Below, one piece after another: positions 48,501-61,529 of a stretch of 64,000 nucleotides of DNA (position 1 is the first letter of the stretch; the number at the start of each line of letters is the position of its first letter). Both the position numbers and the translations under genes were made by a program. Below the pieces are notes generated by a model, which did not search any database, was not told the DNA's origin, and saw only the letters and a program-made list of their open reading frames with translations. Source of the stretch: Mikania micrantha (taxonomy: Eukaryota > Streptophyta > Magnoliopsida > Asterales > Asteraceae); the NCBI GenBank assembly GCA_009363875.1, contig CM018697.1, positions 1,240,001-1,304,000 on the forward strand. The letters are read 5' to 3'.

Positions 48501-50921
48501 TTATGTTCTTTCTAGCCTTCTCCATCTTCCATAGAAGTTTGTTTGCTCCTTCTGAGTGTGAGATGGCCAAAGCACAAATTACCATTAATTTTTCTATGAT
48601 GGCTAAATGGATCTTTAACACAATGCAGATAATCTGATAAATTGTAACACCCATCAAGTCATTGCTAAAAGACCAACATGCCTACCAGCCTCCCATGCCC
48701 TATTTGGCATGCTACTTAAACAGTGGCTTCTCACAATCAGTTTTGTTAGTTTTAGAGAGACTTGACAAAACTTCATCAGCATTAAATATGGAGATGGACA
48801 TAAAAAAAATTGAATCCAAAGACAAATTCAAAAATTGATATACTATCATAACATAAAAAAAGTACCTAATAAGCTCATACCGATACAAATAATATATATA
48901 AAAAAATAAAAAAAAACCTACCACATTGCAAGGTAAATACGAAATATGGAACCCCAAACAGTAATCAACAAAGATAAGAATATCACAGAAGCTTAAACAT
49001 CAACTACGAAAGCTAACGTACACAAAGGCAATAAAATGAGCATGAAATAAGGCACGGATCCCTGTAACAGGTATGTTGCCTGTTAATGATACAGATTTAC
49101 AAGGGATATGACCGCCCGGGGGGGGGGGGGGGGGGGGGGGGGTTACCGGGTTACTTGATCACACCTAAATAAAAGGGTTCCACATCACCAACCATACAGG
49201 TTTGGGTCCAACTTGCGGTTTCAACTTTCAAGGTTAAGAATTCTCAGTTCCAGAATATGGGTCACATTTTATGTAAGAAAATACAAAACTTATTTGACAT
49301 TAGAACAATCAGCATTCGTGAAAAAGGTTGTCCAACAGAAAGTACAAACATCACTATTATTAATTAAAAGTTAGTGAAAACTCAACAAACATGGCTACAG
49401 TTTTCAGGTTCTTTTGATCTATTTGCACCTAGGGTGCCAATTGAGATGAAGTTGTCAGAAATATCAATTCCACATTTGTATAAAAAGCAAAGAGGAGGGG
49501 TGTTAATGTAAGAGAAGACAGGAACTGATAAATCAACAAGCTTATAGTAACAATGTACATTTGAAAAAGAAAAGACAATAATCCAATGCAATTTATATGG
49601 AAGCAGTTCTTCAAACAAGCTTCACGAGCTAAATCAAAGGCATCAGTTAACTCATTACCTGCAACAGAAGAATAACTAGAAGGTACCTCCTGCGGGGGAA
49701 CTGGTAAAGTTGTAGGTGTGGATTCTTGATGAGGATACGCAACAGTTTGGTCCTGAAAGTTTCCATCTCTGGCAGGATATGAATAATGTCCGTCAGGGGC
49801 ATATCCAGAACTGAAAGATGATGGCTCTTGCATAAGGTTTGCAGGCGGTCTAGGCGGCAGTGAAAAAGAAGATGAATACTGTTGGTAGCTTGATGGAGGA
49901 AGTGAATGTTGTTGAAAATCCAAATTCTGTGAATATTGATTCTGGTGGTTGATTTCTTCTGGTAGATTGACAGGTGCTGACTGTGAATGTTGATGTTGAT
50001 CATCTGTTACAGCTTTTGAAGCTGCCCATGCTCTAGCCCTGGCAGCCCAATCATCTTCATTTTTGTTATGTGCTGCAATAGGAAAATGTTGACAATCAGC
50101 AAATATACAAATCCAGCTTGTTAATACAAAATTAAAAGTCAAATGTTGATAATCAGCGATATGCACATCTGGCTTGTTAATATCAAGAATTAAATGTCAA
50201 ATGCTCGTAAAATTTATAACTTTTGTAAACCCAATCTCTCTTATTCAAGCTTAGTTTTAGATATGTGGTACATTCATTCATAAAAATATATTAAAACTTT
50301 CTTATAATTCATGTTATCTAGATATGGTGAACTCACGAATATTGTCAACCATACCACTTTCTAGGGTTATGAAAGAGCAATACACCATACATGATACGAA
50401 AACCATGCAACCAACATGAAAGAAGAAATGAACATTTCAAACCTGAATAATCCCAACCTTGATGACCCCAGCTTGGATTACTCCACTCCTATCGTCAACA
50501 ATCAGTAAACAGCAATGCTCTAAGCTTAAAACATAAAAATCATACAAATCTATACACAATACACAAACATCTCAGTTACATTACTTATTAGGGATACCTG
50601 ATTTACAGGAGAATAATGAGGATGTGGTGGTGGTGGCGGCGGCGGTGGCATGTGAGGTCTCGGAGGAATGGAATAATGACTTGAAGGATATGGCATATGT
50701 GGAGGAGGAGCAGCAGCATAAGGAGGAGGCGGAGGAGCAGGGAGGTGGTGCTCTGAGTGGGGTGGTGGTTGTGGGGCCCATTGTGGAGGAGGGGAAGGCG
50801 AGTGGTACTGAAATTGACCGGAATACCAGGTCCCCGGAGGTGGAGGAACAGGTGGTTGGTGAGAATCCGATGAAGGATGTGCCGGTGCGGGTGGCGGTGG
50901 CCTCGCGTAACGGAAGTCCAT
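42548..50921 (-). CDS. Proline-rich, RS-tailed nuclear protein (cyclin-related type)
   Basis: Twelve exons in transcript order: 50598-50921, 50443-50488, 49659-50072, 46888-47171, 46621-46800, 45998-46186, 45827-45901, 45466-45532, 44479-45361, 44189-44242, 42709-42780, 42548-42590. All have GT-AG borders and join in frame to 876 aa. Residues ~1-108 are proline-rich (PPPPPPPHP), and a short Trp-rich segment (EWSNPSWGHQGWD) follows. The middle is Gln/Ser/Pro-rich with a conserved-looking helix (ASVPNWLKEEIIKQKA, then DYVEAARTAAVNLEIKRIL and VTDELFDEIATKVL). The C-terminal third is Lys/Asp/Glu/Arg-rich and ends in an RS tail (RRRSRSRSRPRR). Composition suggests a nuclear splicing- or transcription-linked protein. 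Its position between RAY1 and ABCB26 matches Arabidopsis At1g70620, annotated 'cyclin-related' (memory). Biochemical role unknown. Confidence 0.88.
43580..43955. mobile_element. hAT-like MITE copy, degraded, in an intron
   Basis: Same order of words as 39289-39693: AACGGGTCGAGATAGGTAAC, AAACTATTTGTTTACTTATAAC, CCCATTTAAACCC, and an end CCCGCCCATTTTGCCAGG. No clear duplication. Confidence 0.6.
49118..49142 (+). repeat. Poly-G tract (25 G)
   Basis: A run of 25 G preceded by CCGCCC, in the 2.5-kb third intron (47172-49658) of the RS-tailed gene. On the transcribed RNA it is a C run. The length may be a sequencing estimate. Confidence 0.85.
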
Positions 50922-52584
50922 TTGACAGTAGATTAGGGCTTTTTATTGCAGTTTTTGTTTGATATGATTCGATGGCTGTTGGGATGGTTTAAGACGGAGA
51001 TAGATTATGATGAAACCGGTGGGCGGTGACGGAGATGAACAGGTATCGGAGAAGGAAAGGCTCCGGCGACAGGCTCTACCAGCGGCGGTGATCGGAAAAC
51101 GGGAAACGAAAAATTAAGTAGTATATAGTTATAGTCAGTTGCAGTCGCATCCCTACAACTTTTTATATTTTGCGTGTCCTTCCTTGAAGATTTTAAATAA
51201 GTACATCAATCTTAATAAAAAAAAATGCTATAGTGTTTAGTGAATGTTTTTCATAGTGAGAAGAGATTAAACCGGATGTTTTATCAACTCGTCTAACCAG
51301 TCGGATCGTATTTAAAAACCGAATAACATTGTAAATATTTAAAACAAAATCAAAAAAATTATAAAAACATTTTAAACATACATAGCTAATGTTTAAATAT
51401 ACATAAACATGCTTACAAAATGTATAAAGTTTATTTTTGATGTTTTATTCTTGGGATTTTAGAGTTAAAAAAACCGGTATGAGTGTCTAACCAATGTCCG
51501 GCTCAACTGGAGTGGTTCAAACACCTTGTTTTGAAATGATTCATGTTTGGCTAAAAAAAAAACAAACATTTTTCTTTCTTTCTTTCTTTGTTTTTTATAC
51601 ATAAAAATACAAATAAAAATATGTATCATAACAAAGTTGATAATAAACAGAAAATTTGCAAGACTAAAGTGACTTGAGACTACAAGTACTTCCAAAACTA
51701 AAGCTCATATGAGACCAACGTTGTCAAAACTAAATTCACAACTAAAACAAACCTAAAAGAACAAGTCAATACATTAATTCATCCACAACAACCAACCTTA
51801 TATGCTCCCCTGAAAACTTCTTGCAAATATTTGTCATCTCTAAAAAAATTTTATAACCAATCATGTCTTCAAAATTGTGCAAATCTAACAAATCGTGTCT
51901 AATAAACTCCTCTTATGTAAGTTTTGGTCTAATGTTGCTTATCTTCCCATAATAGGAGTTCAACCTTCCGCCGAACAATTCATGAATTGTTCGTTGAACG
52001 TTCAGCTCGTTTACAGCCCTACCTAGTGCCATCATTTGTGTGTTTCATACATGCTAGAAATATCTAAATCTATCATCCAGTATCTTATTGAAAATGATTG
52101 TATAAACGTGTGTTTGCAAGTACACCATACCCAACTTGTTTCAGATCCTACATAAATTTACCCTTTCAAACCACGAACCGAATCATCATATTAAATGCAT
52201 AAATAAAAAAAATGAAAGAGAAAAACAAACACGGTTATACAATTACATAACCGCGTTACACATTACAGTTAAGGCGATAACTACAATTGGATCTTTGTAT
52301 TCTTGTACTTCAAATAGGTATGTGTATGCATACAGAAGTAATATGTTTCCTAGCAATTGTTGCAGCAATGAAATCATTTTGCAATGATGAATCTACAAAT
52401 ATGTGACTCACACATGAACAACATTAATTAGTTCTTGTATGGATGATGAATCCTCAAAGGTTCTCCCTTACCCTGTAATAAATTGAGAGACTTGCATCTG
52501 CATCCCATTTTAATAGCCATGGGTATGATATATTGTTGTTTGACCACAAAAACAAATTTAATCAGATCATGCATGTTTCAGTTG
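50922..52584. other. Intergenic DNA between the RS-tailed gene and ABCB26
   Basis: The first ~200 bp form the promoter and leader of the RS-tailed gene. At 51958-52021 lies a truncated right end of the TAGGGCTG hAT family (GTTCGTTGAACGTTCAG, ending TTTACAGCCCTA), matching the right end of 11151-11666. The rest is AT-rich with no gene. Confidence 0.6.
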
Positions 52585-54807
52585 TCATCCTACAGCATCA
52601 ACTTGTCTTCTGGTTAATCGCGCATACAATCCATCTTTAAGTAGAAGTTCTTTGTGATTACCCATCTGAGTTCACAGCCAACATGATTTGAGTTTCCAGT
52701 TGATCACTCAGAAATGAGTCAAAATTTTCAATGTGTTCATGTGAAAATGGGTCAATCAAGATTGTATTTGATAATGGATCAAAATGGGTAAGCATTTGAA
52801 ACTTGGCTAGAAATGAAATGGGTCTGAAATTTTCTAAAGTGTATTCAAATGGTTAGTTTTAAACTTGTTTTATTTATAGGAAAATCACATTGTTATTTTT
52901 GTAAAATATTTTTATTCGTATTTACTATACGAATTATTTACAAAATAAAAAAGGGATACACCTATTTGTTTTATTCAAAGACTATAATAGTATCATCACA
53001 ATATTGGTTTTGCAAATGACAATTAATCTATTAAATATATATTAAACTTCCATTTTAAAGTTTATGGGTCAACACACGGCCGTCCCAATTTTGATAAGTT
53101 TCAAACCAAACCCATTCTATCGTTCAAAAGTGTTTTGGGGAGAGTACCTCGACGATCTGACCACGGTCCATGACAACTATTCTATCTGCAGCTTGTACGG
53201 TGGATAGTCTGTGGAAAAGGGTAAATCAGTCTTTTTTACCCTATATCACAAAAGGGAGTTTTCATTTATATTACCTGTGTGCGATTATTATGACAGTCCT
53301 TTTAAAGTTATTTCCAGCAGCACGAAGTACGCCCTGCACGATAAAAGAATGCCATAGAAGGTTGGTGCATAATGTAACCCCTACCCCCAATTTAGAGGAA
53401 ATAGGGGTCGATTTGTTTCACCTCTAACAATTTAAACAAGTTAAGATAGAAAATAACTGGTAAAAACAGGTCGACTGATTCAAACAAGCCAAATGTGGAA
53501 TTCTTTAAAAAAGACCTTTTCGTTAAATTTTACAAGTTATGCAAAAACGGCTTAGGGATTGATCCACAGAAAAAACGGAAATCCATATGTTTTTTTCTGC
53601 ATGTAACCTCTTTGTAATCATATTTAGCACATTAAGTATTTATAAATTTCAGAAAATTGGTAAGAGAAAAATGGAGGGCCGGTCAACCCAACCTGTTTTA
53701 ACCTACGCTCAACGATTACCCATTTTGACCCGACTTTGTTACGCAACCCACCTATTTTGCCACCTCTACAGTAGAAACCTTTTCCTTCCACCAAAAGTAA
53801 AAATAAAAAATAATAAAAAAAGTACATCATATATACCTTGATGTTGTATTCACTCTCTGCATCTAAAGCGCTAGTAGCTTCATCAAGAATCAAAATAGAT
53901 GGGTCCCTAAGAATTGCACGGGCAATTGCAATTCTTTGTTTTTGTCCACCACTAAGTAAATCATCATCAACAATTGTGTTATATCCATCAGGCAATGAAG
54001 AAATAAAATCATGAGCATATGCTTGTTTGGCTGCCAATTCAATATCCTCTTGAACTACATCTCTTGTACATCCATATGCTATATTTGATTTCACATCCAT
54101 CCGAAAAAGCCTAGGTTCCTATTTTAAATATGTGATTAAGTAACAAAAAAACGGTTCGCTCTCACAGGGTTATTATACAAAAGGTACTCCTGCCATCTCA
54201 AAATAATTTTTTAACTTAACAAAATATCAATAGACTTCAGAGATTTGATGATAAGGGTAATTGAGGGTAAAATGGCAAAAGTTGTAAACAGTAAGTGTCC
54301 ATTTTAAAAGGTGGACAGTTATTTAGGGACAAACTAAAGTAGGGGTGTGCACGGTTCGGTTCGGTTTTTGGCTAAAACCGCAACCGAAACCGACATAGTC
54401 GGTTTTTAGTTATTACAAACCGTTCGGTTTTCGGTTTTCGGTTTTCGGTTTTTCGGTTTTCGGTTTTTCGGTTTTTTTGTCGGTTTCGGTTCGGTTTTCG
54501 GTTATTTCGGTTTTTTTTTTGCTTTTTTTTGTTTTTGTTTTTTTTGTTCGCTCTTACGCCCAACATTAAAAATACAAACATGTTTAACAATTAATAAATT
54601 AATTGATCGAGCACCAATTAATTAAAAAACAAAATAATTACCACCATGTTCTTACATTTAAAAAAAACAAAAGTAAATAATTAAATATGCAATAATTCCG
54701 ATATTTACCTTTTAAAATGATAGATTTTATATAATCTAAATTTTTATCATCTCCAACGGTATACTTTTTGTATGTTTTTTCCCATTAAATAAGTATGGAA
54801 ATAGCAT

Positions 54808-54840
<33 letters not shown>

Positions 54841-57800
54841 ATTTTTAAGAAATATTAAAAATCGGTTCGGTTCGGTTTTTTTCGGTTTTTATAAAATGAA
54901 AAACCGCAACCGAACCGAAAAATTCGGTTTCGGTTTTTTTCGGTTCGGTTTTTCCCGGTTATTCATTCGGTTCGGTTTTTTAGGTTCGGTTTTTTCGGTT
55001 AATTCGGTTCCGGTTCGGTTTTTTCGGTTTTTTGCTCACCCCTAAACTAAAGTAGTAGTGTGGACAAAATTTCTAGAACAGCAGGAGCAGCAAACTTTGT
55101 GTGATTTCATTAAGGTAATCGTCCTTGTTTTTCAATGATAAAGAGGTAACCAACTAAACTTCTATTTAAGGTTATTTATACTATGTTCACATCTAGGGGG
55201 TTAAGTCAATTTTAACAAATTTACCAACAGGCCATTTGTAACATCATTGTGAGCTGTGACTACTACAGATTATCTTGCATAAACTTTTTTGAAGTTAAAG
55301 GGTTCTATCAAAAAATTTAAAAGCTTGTTAATTTTTATGAGTGAAAAGTAATGATGATTACCCAAAGCAGAAATCAGACCAATGTTTATTTCCTTTTTTT
55401 ATGCAATAAACCCTAATCTGATGAGAAAAGTGATTTCATGTGAAGTGTTTAAGAAAGATGACCTGTCCAACGTATCCAATTCTTTCTCTAAGCCACTTGA
55501 TGTCCAAATCTTTAAGAGGAGACCCATCAATCAAAATCTACACAAGCAATCAATCACATCTGTGTCAAGTACAAGCTGCAAAATTTGTACAAAAAATTTT
55601 CTTTATCATTTGCACCAAAATTGAAACTATAGGTTGTTAATTTTGGGTTGTATTTGCCTCTAAATGGTCGAACGGATTTACTTTAAAAACTTGGTTAAGC
55701 AAGAACAGGTCACATTGGTATACAAAAATAGCCTGAAGTGTATTGAATGTGTTTACATAAAACACTTTTCAATCAAGCCTGAATTTAAATTTTAAGAAAA
55801 TGCCGTTTTGTAATAAAATTCAAAGAAAGGGACAAAAAATACTTGTGGGTCAACTTGTCCAATCCTGTTTGACCCATTAACCAACCCGCCTGACCCGTCT
55901 CCTCTAGTAATTCACCAAAAATTTAGGAATTAAGGGTTACCTGGCCACTTGTTGGTTCATATAGGCGAAGTAGAAGATTTACAATGGTGCTTTTCCCACT
56001 ACCACTAAGACCAACCTAGTGAACATTGTCAAATACTATTTAAAATTTGAAATAGTTATTTTGTAAAACCTTAGGCACCCAAAATAATAGACTTACGTAC
56101 AAGTGCAACTACTTCATAAGGATTCACAGTAATGTTGATATCTTGTAATACATTTACCTGATGAAATTCACAATAAATTTTATGCAATTCAATAGTGATC
56201 AATTAGTAAATTGTATCAAATGCATTGCCGGAGAAGCACTATTTAATATTGATATACTTCAATGACAATGCAGAGAAACCCATCCATTGTTGAAAGTGTT
56301 ATATTATTATTTTAATGCTAGTTTTCATAATCATATTTGACGCAGTAGCCTTTTAGATACTTTAAAAGGCATTTAAGTGTTGGTGGGTCGACCAACATGA
56401 ACCGACCCAATTTAATTTATACATAAAATTACCCTTTTTGACCGATTACGATTACCCAATCCAACTGATCCACCCATTTTTTAATCTCTACTTTTTCTTT
56501 AGGGATGGAAATGAGCCATTGCATGTGAAATGAGCAAATTAGAAGTGTACCGTCTCCCTTGATGTATAGCTAAATGATACATTCACAAACTCAATACGAC
56601 CCTTTAAACTTGGCAACTTTAACCCTGTTACAATTCAGCATGCACAATTGATTCAAATGTCAAGCAGTGTTATAAGGAATTAAAAAAAGGCTTGCCTCTG
56701 TCAGTGAACTGGTGGCTAGGTGCAAGATCCATCATTTGGAATACTTTTTCACTTGCACCAACAGATTGCATTAATGATGATAAATTGTCACCCACAAACC
56801 ATGTTGAGTAAATCAGCCATTCACTGTACAATATGAACTTTGTAAGTTGCTCAGCTGTTATATGACCAGACATTATAGACATTCCTCCTATCAGCACAGC
56901 AATAACCTATAAAATTAGACATTCATATAAAGCATACACGGATTGAAAAAGATAGATGTGTATACGTATATATGTATGTGTATGTGTGTGCATAATAGTT
57001 AATATATGTATGTGTGTACATATATAAGCTTAGGATCACGTGAGAAGCTAAATATCCAAGATAAGTGTGAGATGACTTTGATTCACTAAGTTTGTAGCTT
57101 CCATTTGGTCTTTTGTATATGTCATTATGTCCCAATCAAAATCAAATAGAAAGAATCTTCACATATAAAAAGTGTGAATCAGAGTTACAAATTTGGTGAA
57201 TCAAAATCTTCTCACATACATTTAGCATCTCACTTGATCCTGATTCTATGCATGTGTGCATGTGTGTTTCAAAAGTACTTTCATGAACTCTGCAAAAAAG
57301 AAAAGCATAACCTGTGTAGAATGGTAAAGAGTGTTAAAACTACAATTCCAAATTCCATATGCAGCACTCGTTCTCAAGCTTATATCAGCTAGTTTTTCCA
57401 GCCAATTCTCGTACCTGTTCGTGAATAAATTAGCAAGAGTCAAATTAAAACTTAAGCATGAACTTTCCAATGAAAAACAACCAAATGTATACCTTTCAAG
57501 TTCTTTATGCTCAGTTCCATAAACTCGGACTGTTCTCATTAAAGAAAAGGTCTCTTGTGCAACCTATATAAATAACACACCGTTTAGATGGTTAAAAATA
57601 AAGGAGAAAAAGATATATTACCACTACTCTTTGGGAACATAATTAAATTATGTGGTACTTCATTTGCAGATGCAGTGTATTCTTGTGTTAACTTAGCTGC
57701 TTTCTTCTGGTACCTATACAAAAAGGCAGTCAGAAATTAGAACGGTCTTCTCTAAATACAGCTTGAGGAGGACGAGGACGAGGGGGGAGCGGTGGAGGTG

Positions 57801-60800
57801 GCGGCGGCGGAGGCGGAGGCGGAGGAGGAGTTAAGCAATTGGAAATTTAGGTGGCGTTTGATAATCTGAAGCCTGGCATCAGAGAAGGAATAGAGTGTCT
57901 TAGGAAAAGCTTCAGCTTGTCTGTTGAAAGGGAAAAGGCATTCCTGAAGGAATGTGATTCCTTCAGATGCATATTGGCACGGAAATTGGTGGAGAGTAGA
58001 ATTAGATAATAATCAACCAAGATAAAATATAAGAAAGAAGGACAAGGGATATGAATTGGATAAAGTTGCCACCACCAAGCACCTAGCAATCTGAATGAAT
58101 CACATATGAAGGATTGTCTAAAGGAAATTTTTTGGATGCCCCTACATCAACTTCCTATTACTCTATTTTCATAGCAGGGTTCTCTTTTTTTTTTCATTCA
58201 TCATGGAATGGAGTAAAATATTATAGATAAATAATTTTCTTTTTATGCAATCTTCAATAACACTAACCTATTTATCAAATTTAAAAGGTTTAACTATATC
58301 GCTTTCTATTCCAAAAGTACATAGATAATACACTTCATACTACATACTTAATTGAGGGTTTAATGAGCTTTTATTATAAATTGCCTGTAGAAAAAGATTC
58401 ACCCATTTTCATTAAATAATGCACAAACCATAAAGTAAAAAATTAAACTATATGTTGTCTTTTACTGCATACAATCAATAAACTTTTAAGAAATATGAAA
58501 GATCTTACCGTCCATGTTGTAACATAATTAATGATAAAGTAGAGCATATGGCCAAAGTGCATAAGCCAAGTGGCCAAGATAAGATCAACAAGTAGATCAA
58601 AGCCCCTGTAGCCTGAAAAAAACATTGATCTTAAATTTTTCAATTTGAGGCGAGCTCACAACAAATTATATTTTTAATGCACCTGAAGAAGATTCCTTAA
58701 TATTAAGTTAAGATCATTCCCTATAACCCGTGACACCTGCTGACAGTCTGATCCTAATCGACTAGTCAAATCACCAATACTTTCAGAGTCAAAAAAGTTT
58801 ATATCCTGCAAAAAAGTGAAGTTATAGAAACACTTTTATTCCCTAAATATGAATATAATCATTAATCATGTTCATGTCGTCCAGAAAGCTTCACAGAATC
58901 ATCGTTTACAAACCTGGAGAAGAAGGACGGAATATAATGTTTCCCTCATTCGTTTCACCTGCAAGTGATAAGTGTATAAATTACATCATTTTATTCTTAT
59001 GCACCATTCCAGCTAAAATCATGTTTTGGCCATTGACATCATCACAAACTATCAATAATTAACTTTTGGTGTAATTTTATATGTTTGCCTCACAGTCAAA
59101 GCCTTTTATTGGACTTAGCAGAGAGTCAAGCATTGCAATGTTTTTCATAATCTTAGAGATGAATGTAACAAATAATCTTTTAAGGACACACAATATATGA
59201 ACTCACGAGAATCATGTTTGCAATGCCAAACAAGCAACCTCTTAGTCCACTGAAATTACAAATACACAATTAAATGTCAGAAATTTTTCAAAAATAAAAA
59301 AAACTATTAAAAATGGCAATGTTAACTTATAGTCATAGAAGTAAACAAGCTGCTAGCAAATGGAAAAACCATTATAAACCATGTATGTAATAATTAAGGA
59401 CTTCAATGACAATCAGATGTCCAAGTGAAATGCATCCCTTACTGACATTAATTTGTAATAAAAGAACGATGTGCAATATAAACCTTCTGAAAGATTGAAC
59501 TATTAAAGTGGTAATAAAAACAACATTTATTACTACTATATGTTTCAAGAAGAGATTTGACCATACAAGGTTTTAACCTGCAAATACCAGAAGTGATACA
59601 CAAAAAAATTAAAAGCTTCACATTTCCACGGAATACTGCTGTGTCTCCACTTTGGGCTGAAAATATAGATGCTGTCAGGAAATGAGGAATTGAGATCTCT
59701 GTAAGCTGAATGAATGAACCAAAACTATGTTAGTTTCAACAAAAAAACAAACTATTTTATCACCAAATTTTTGTTGGATTTAGTGCTTTGAACACAAGAT
59801 AGATTTTTACTTTTGACTAGTAAAACATTGTATTCATCACCTTTTACTGATACTTGTATACATTCTGACCCATTTAGTGCAACACACTGACCATTTCTTA
59901 CCAAAATATGCAACTTGTAATTTTTTTATCTTACTATACCAACTATCTCTCACCAAGTATGCAATATGCAACATACAAAATACTTAATATTTCTTTACTA
60001 TTTTTATGCAATAGATCACATACTTCATTATGGTAAGTATGTCACAGTAAGCAGTTAGTAAATACAAAAATCAATAGAAAGTGATTATGCAAAACGAATA
60101 AGCAAACCTCCATCCATGATCACCCAAGCTTCGCTTATATAAAACATTATATGAAAATTTTGAGTCTTCTGTATAGGAAAACTTTTGCATTTACCATAAG
60201 CTTTTTCAAGGATCAAAGTCGACACAAATTATCAGCGAAAAGGATTATCATATGCAACAACTGTATGCACTTGTACAACTTCAGGATTTAATTAATTAGG
60301 TTTGAAATTTTGAATCCTTATCTCAATACACAGCTTATATGAACCAATTAACCATAATTCCGCGCCTTTGGCCCCAATTTTATCTCAGTATCAGCAAGAT
60401 GAACAGTATAATGCACGTGCACTTAGTGTTTTAAAGGTGATATATAAACTTAAATGCAAAACTAAAATGAAATGGAATAACAGTACCGCTGTTACAACTA
60501 GGGCAGAGAATGCCGAAAAGATAACCCAACGATCATTCGCAATCAATCCCCACATCCGACGAAGCGCCCGCACCAAAGTCACCGGCTTCGCATTTTGCAT
60601 AATCTCCACTTCATCAAGAAACCTCCACCATTTTCCACCGGGAAGCAACGACGGAATCAAACGTACAAGTTTCAGCAACCTCTCCGACACTCCGGACAAA
60701 CTATCCCCCATACTAACGCCATCTGCAACCTCTAGACTATCATCATGATTCCTAATCGAATATCCATTTACCGACGCAGAATTTACTGGAGTAACATGAA

Positions 60801-60924
60801 CAAGTCTTTTGTTAACTCTCCGGCAAGAGAATTTAGCCCTAAATCTGGTGGCGAAATTGAACTTTTTTGGATGAATATTCGAGTAAATTAAGCTAGGATG
60901 ATGATTGTTAAGAATCAAAGCCAT
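52585..60924 (-). CDS. ABCB26: Chloroplast half-size ABC transporter, ABCB26/TAP1 type
   Basis: Eighteen exons: 60487-60924, 59578-59705, 59207-59249, 58914-58958, 58683-58805, 58509-58612, 57659-57713, 57493-57563, 57312-57414, 56696-56906, 56551-56624, 56101-56157, 55941-56015, 55463-55537, 53837-54118, 53275-53333, 53148-53208, 52585-52665. They join to 694 aa, near the expected ~700. The N-terminal ~60 residues are Arg/Ser/Asn-rich, a plastid transit peptide. One membrane domain (~130-440) includes [20 protein letters not shown]. The nucleotide-binding domain has Walker [10 protein letters not shown] (~486), the Q-loop in GYVGQEPRLF, signature LSGGQ (~589), Walker [13 protein letters not shown] (Asp ~613) and H-loop His ~647 (IIIAHRLSTV). 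All ATPase residues are present. Such half-transporters dimerise; the substrate is unknown. Intron 10 is GC-AG. Confidence 0.95.
53390..53770. mobile_element. hAT-like MITE copy in ABCB26 intron 15
   Basis: Right end CACCTATTTTGCCACCTCTA; left end TAGAGGAAATAGGGGTCG. The interior has GGTCAACCCAACCTG and CCCATTTTGACCCG. Between exons 53275-53333 and 53837-54118. Target duplication not clear. Confidence 0.65.
54340..55044. mobile_element. hAT MITE with perfect 8-bp duplication in ABCB26 intron 14
   Basis: A 705-bp element with ends TAGGGGTGTGCACGG and TTTTGCTCACCCCTA, flanked by AACTAAAG at 54332-54339 and 55045-55052. The interior is a dense array of GGTTCGGTTTT words with a (TA)n stretch near 54817-54840. 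The perfect duplication suggests a fairly recent insertion. A minus-strand frame here (54372-54590) is repeat translation. Confidence 0.92.
56696..56701 (-). promoter_or_regulatory. GC donor site of ABCB26 intron 10
   Basis: On minus the exon ends ACTGACAGAG and the intron starts GCAAGC (56695-56690). The next exon starts GGTTAAAGTTGCC at 56624. Joining at GC restores the frame (FTDRG then [12 protein letters not shown]). No GT near the border does so. Confidence 0.8.
57776..57832 (+). repeat. GGA/GGC-rich purine tract in ABCB26 intron 6
   Basis: Repeated GGCGGAGGCGGAGG and GAGGACGAGG words, G-rich on plus and so C-rich on the transcript. Not a coding segment of the surrounding gene. Confidence 0.8.
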
Positions 60925-61187
60925 TGTTGATCACATTTAACGATAATTAACGGAAATTGATGACTGGAGATTCGAATCTCAACGTTTTCGACGACGGAAT
61001 ATAGCTGTGGACGGGGGATGTTATCGTCGTCGAATGATTGGCGAGCAGCTAATCTTTTGGTGACCTGGGATTGGTTTTGGAATGCGATACACCCGGCAAT
61101 TTAATTAATAGTTTTAAAACCGGTTTAATCCAAAATTCAAAATTTAAACCGGTTAAAAGTTTAAAACTTAATAGAATTATAAATTTA
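60925..61187. promoter_or_regulatory. Promoter and leader region of ABCB26
   Basis: Upstream of the ABCB26 ATG. Contains a GC-richer leader (about 60960-61050) and then AT-rich DNA. No clear TATA box on the minus strand that I can fix. Confidence 0.4.
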
Positions 61188-61338
61188 GGGTATGTTTGTT
61201 TGAATCTGAATAAGTCTGAATGGTTCAGATTCAGACCGTTTGTTTGGGGAAAAAAACGACATCTGAAAGGGGCTCAAGGTCTGAACCAAGGTCTGAATGA
61301 TTCAGCACTTAATAATTCAGATGCAACCAAACGACCCC
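61188..61338. mobile_element. Tourist-like MITE
   Basis: A 151-bp element with ends GGGTATGTTTGTTTGAATCTGAAT and TTCAGATGCAACCAAACGACCCC, flanked by TTA on each side (61185-61187 and 61339-61341). PIF/Harbinger type. Confidence 0.78.
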
Positions 61339-61529
61339 TTAGTTTTTGTTTTGCATTTGGTTTTTCAGATAATCATTTAATCAAATAAACATAGTAAAGT
61401 AAATTTAGTTTTAGGTTTAATTTTAGATTTCAATCAAAAAAATTAGATAACAAATCAACTAGACACGATAAATCAAATAAAGTAAAAAACAAACTAATAA
61501 TCACTTGTTAGTTACGGCGTCATTAAAAG

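Noticed and set aside
54372..54590. Asn/Lys/Arg-rich frame on minus
   Set aside because: Translation of the GGTTCGGTTTT array of a hAT MITE within an ABCB26 intron.
58072..58150. Right end of a putative MITE starting GGTGGCGTTTGATAATCTG at about 57,850
   Set aside because: The left end looks like a Tourist-type start, but I could not find a convincing inverted right end or duplication.
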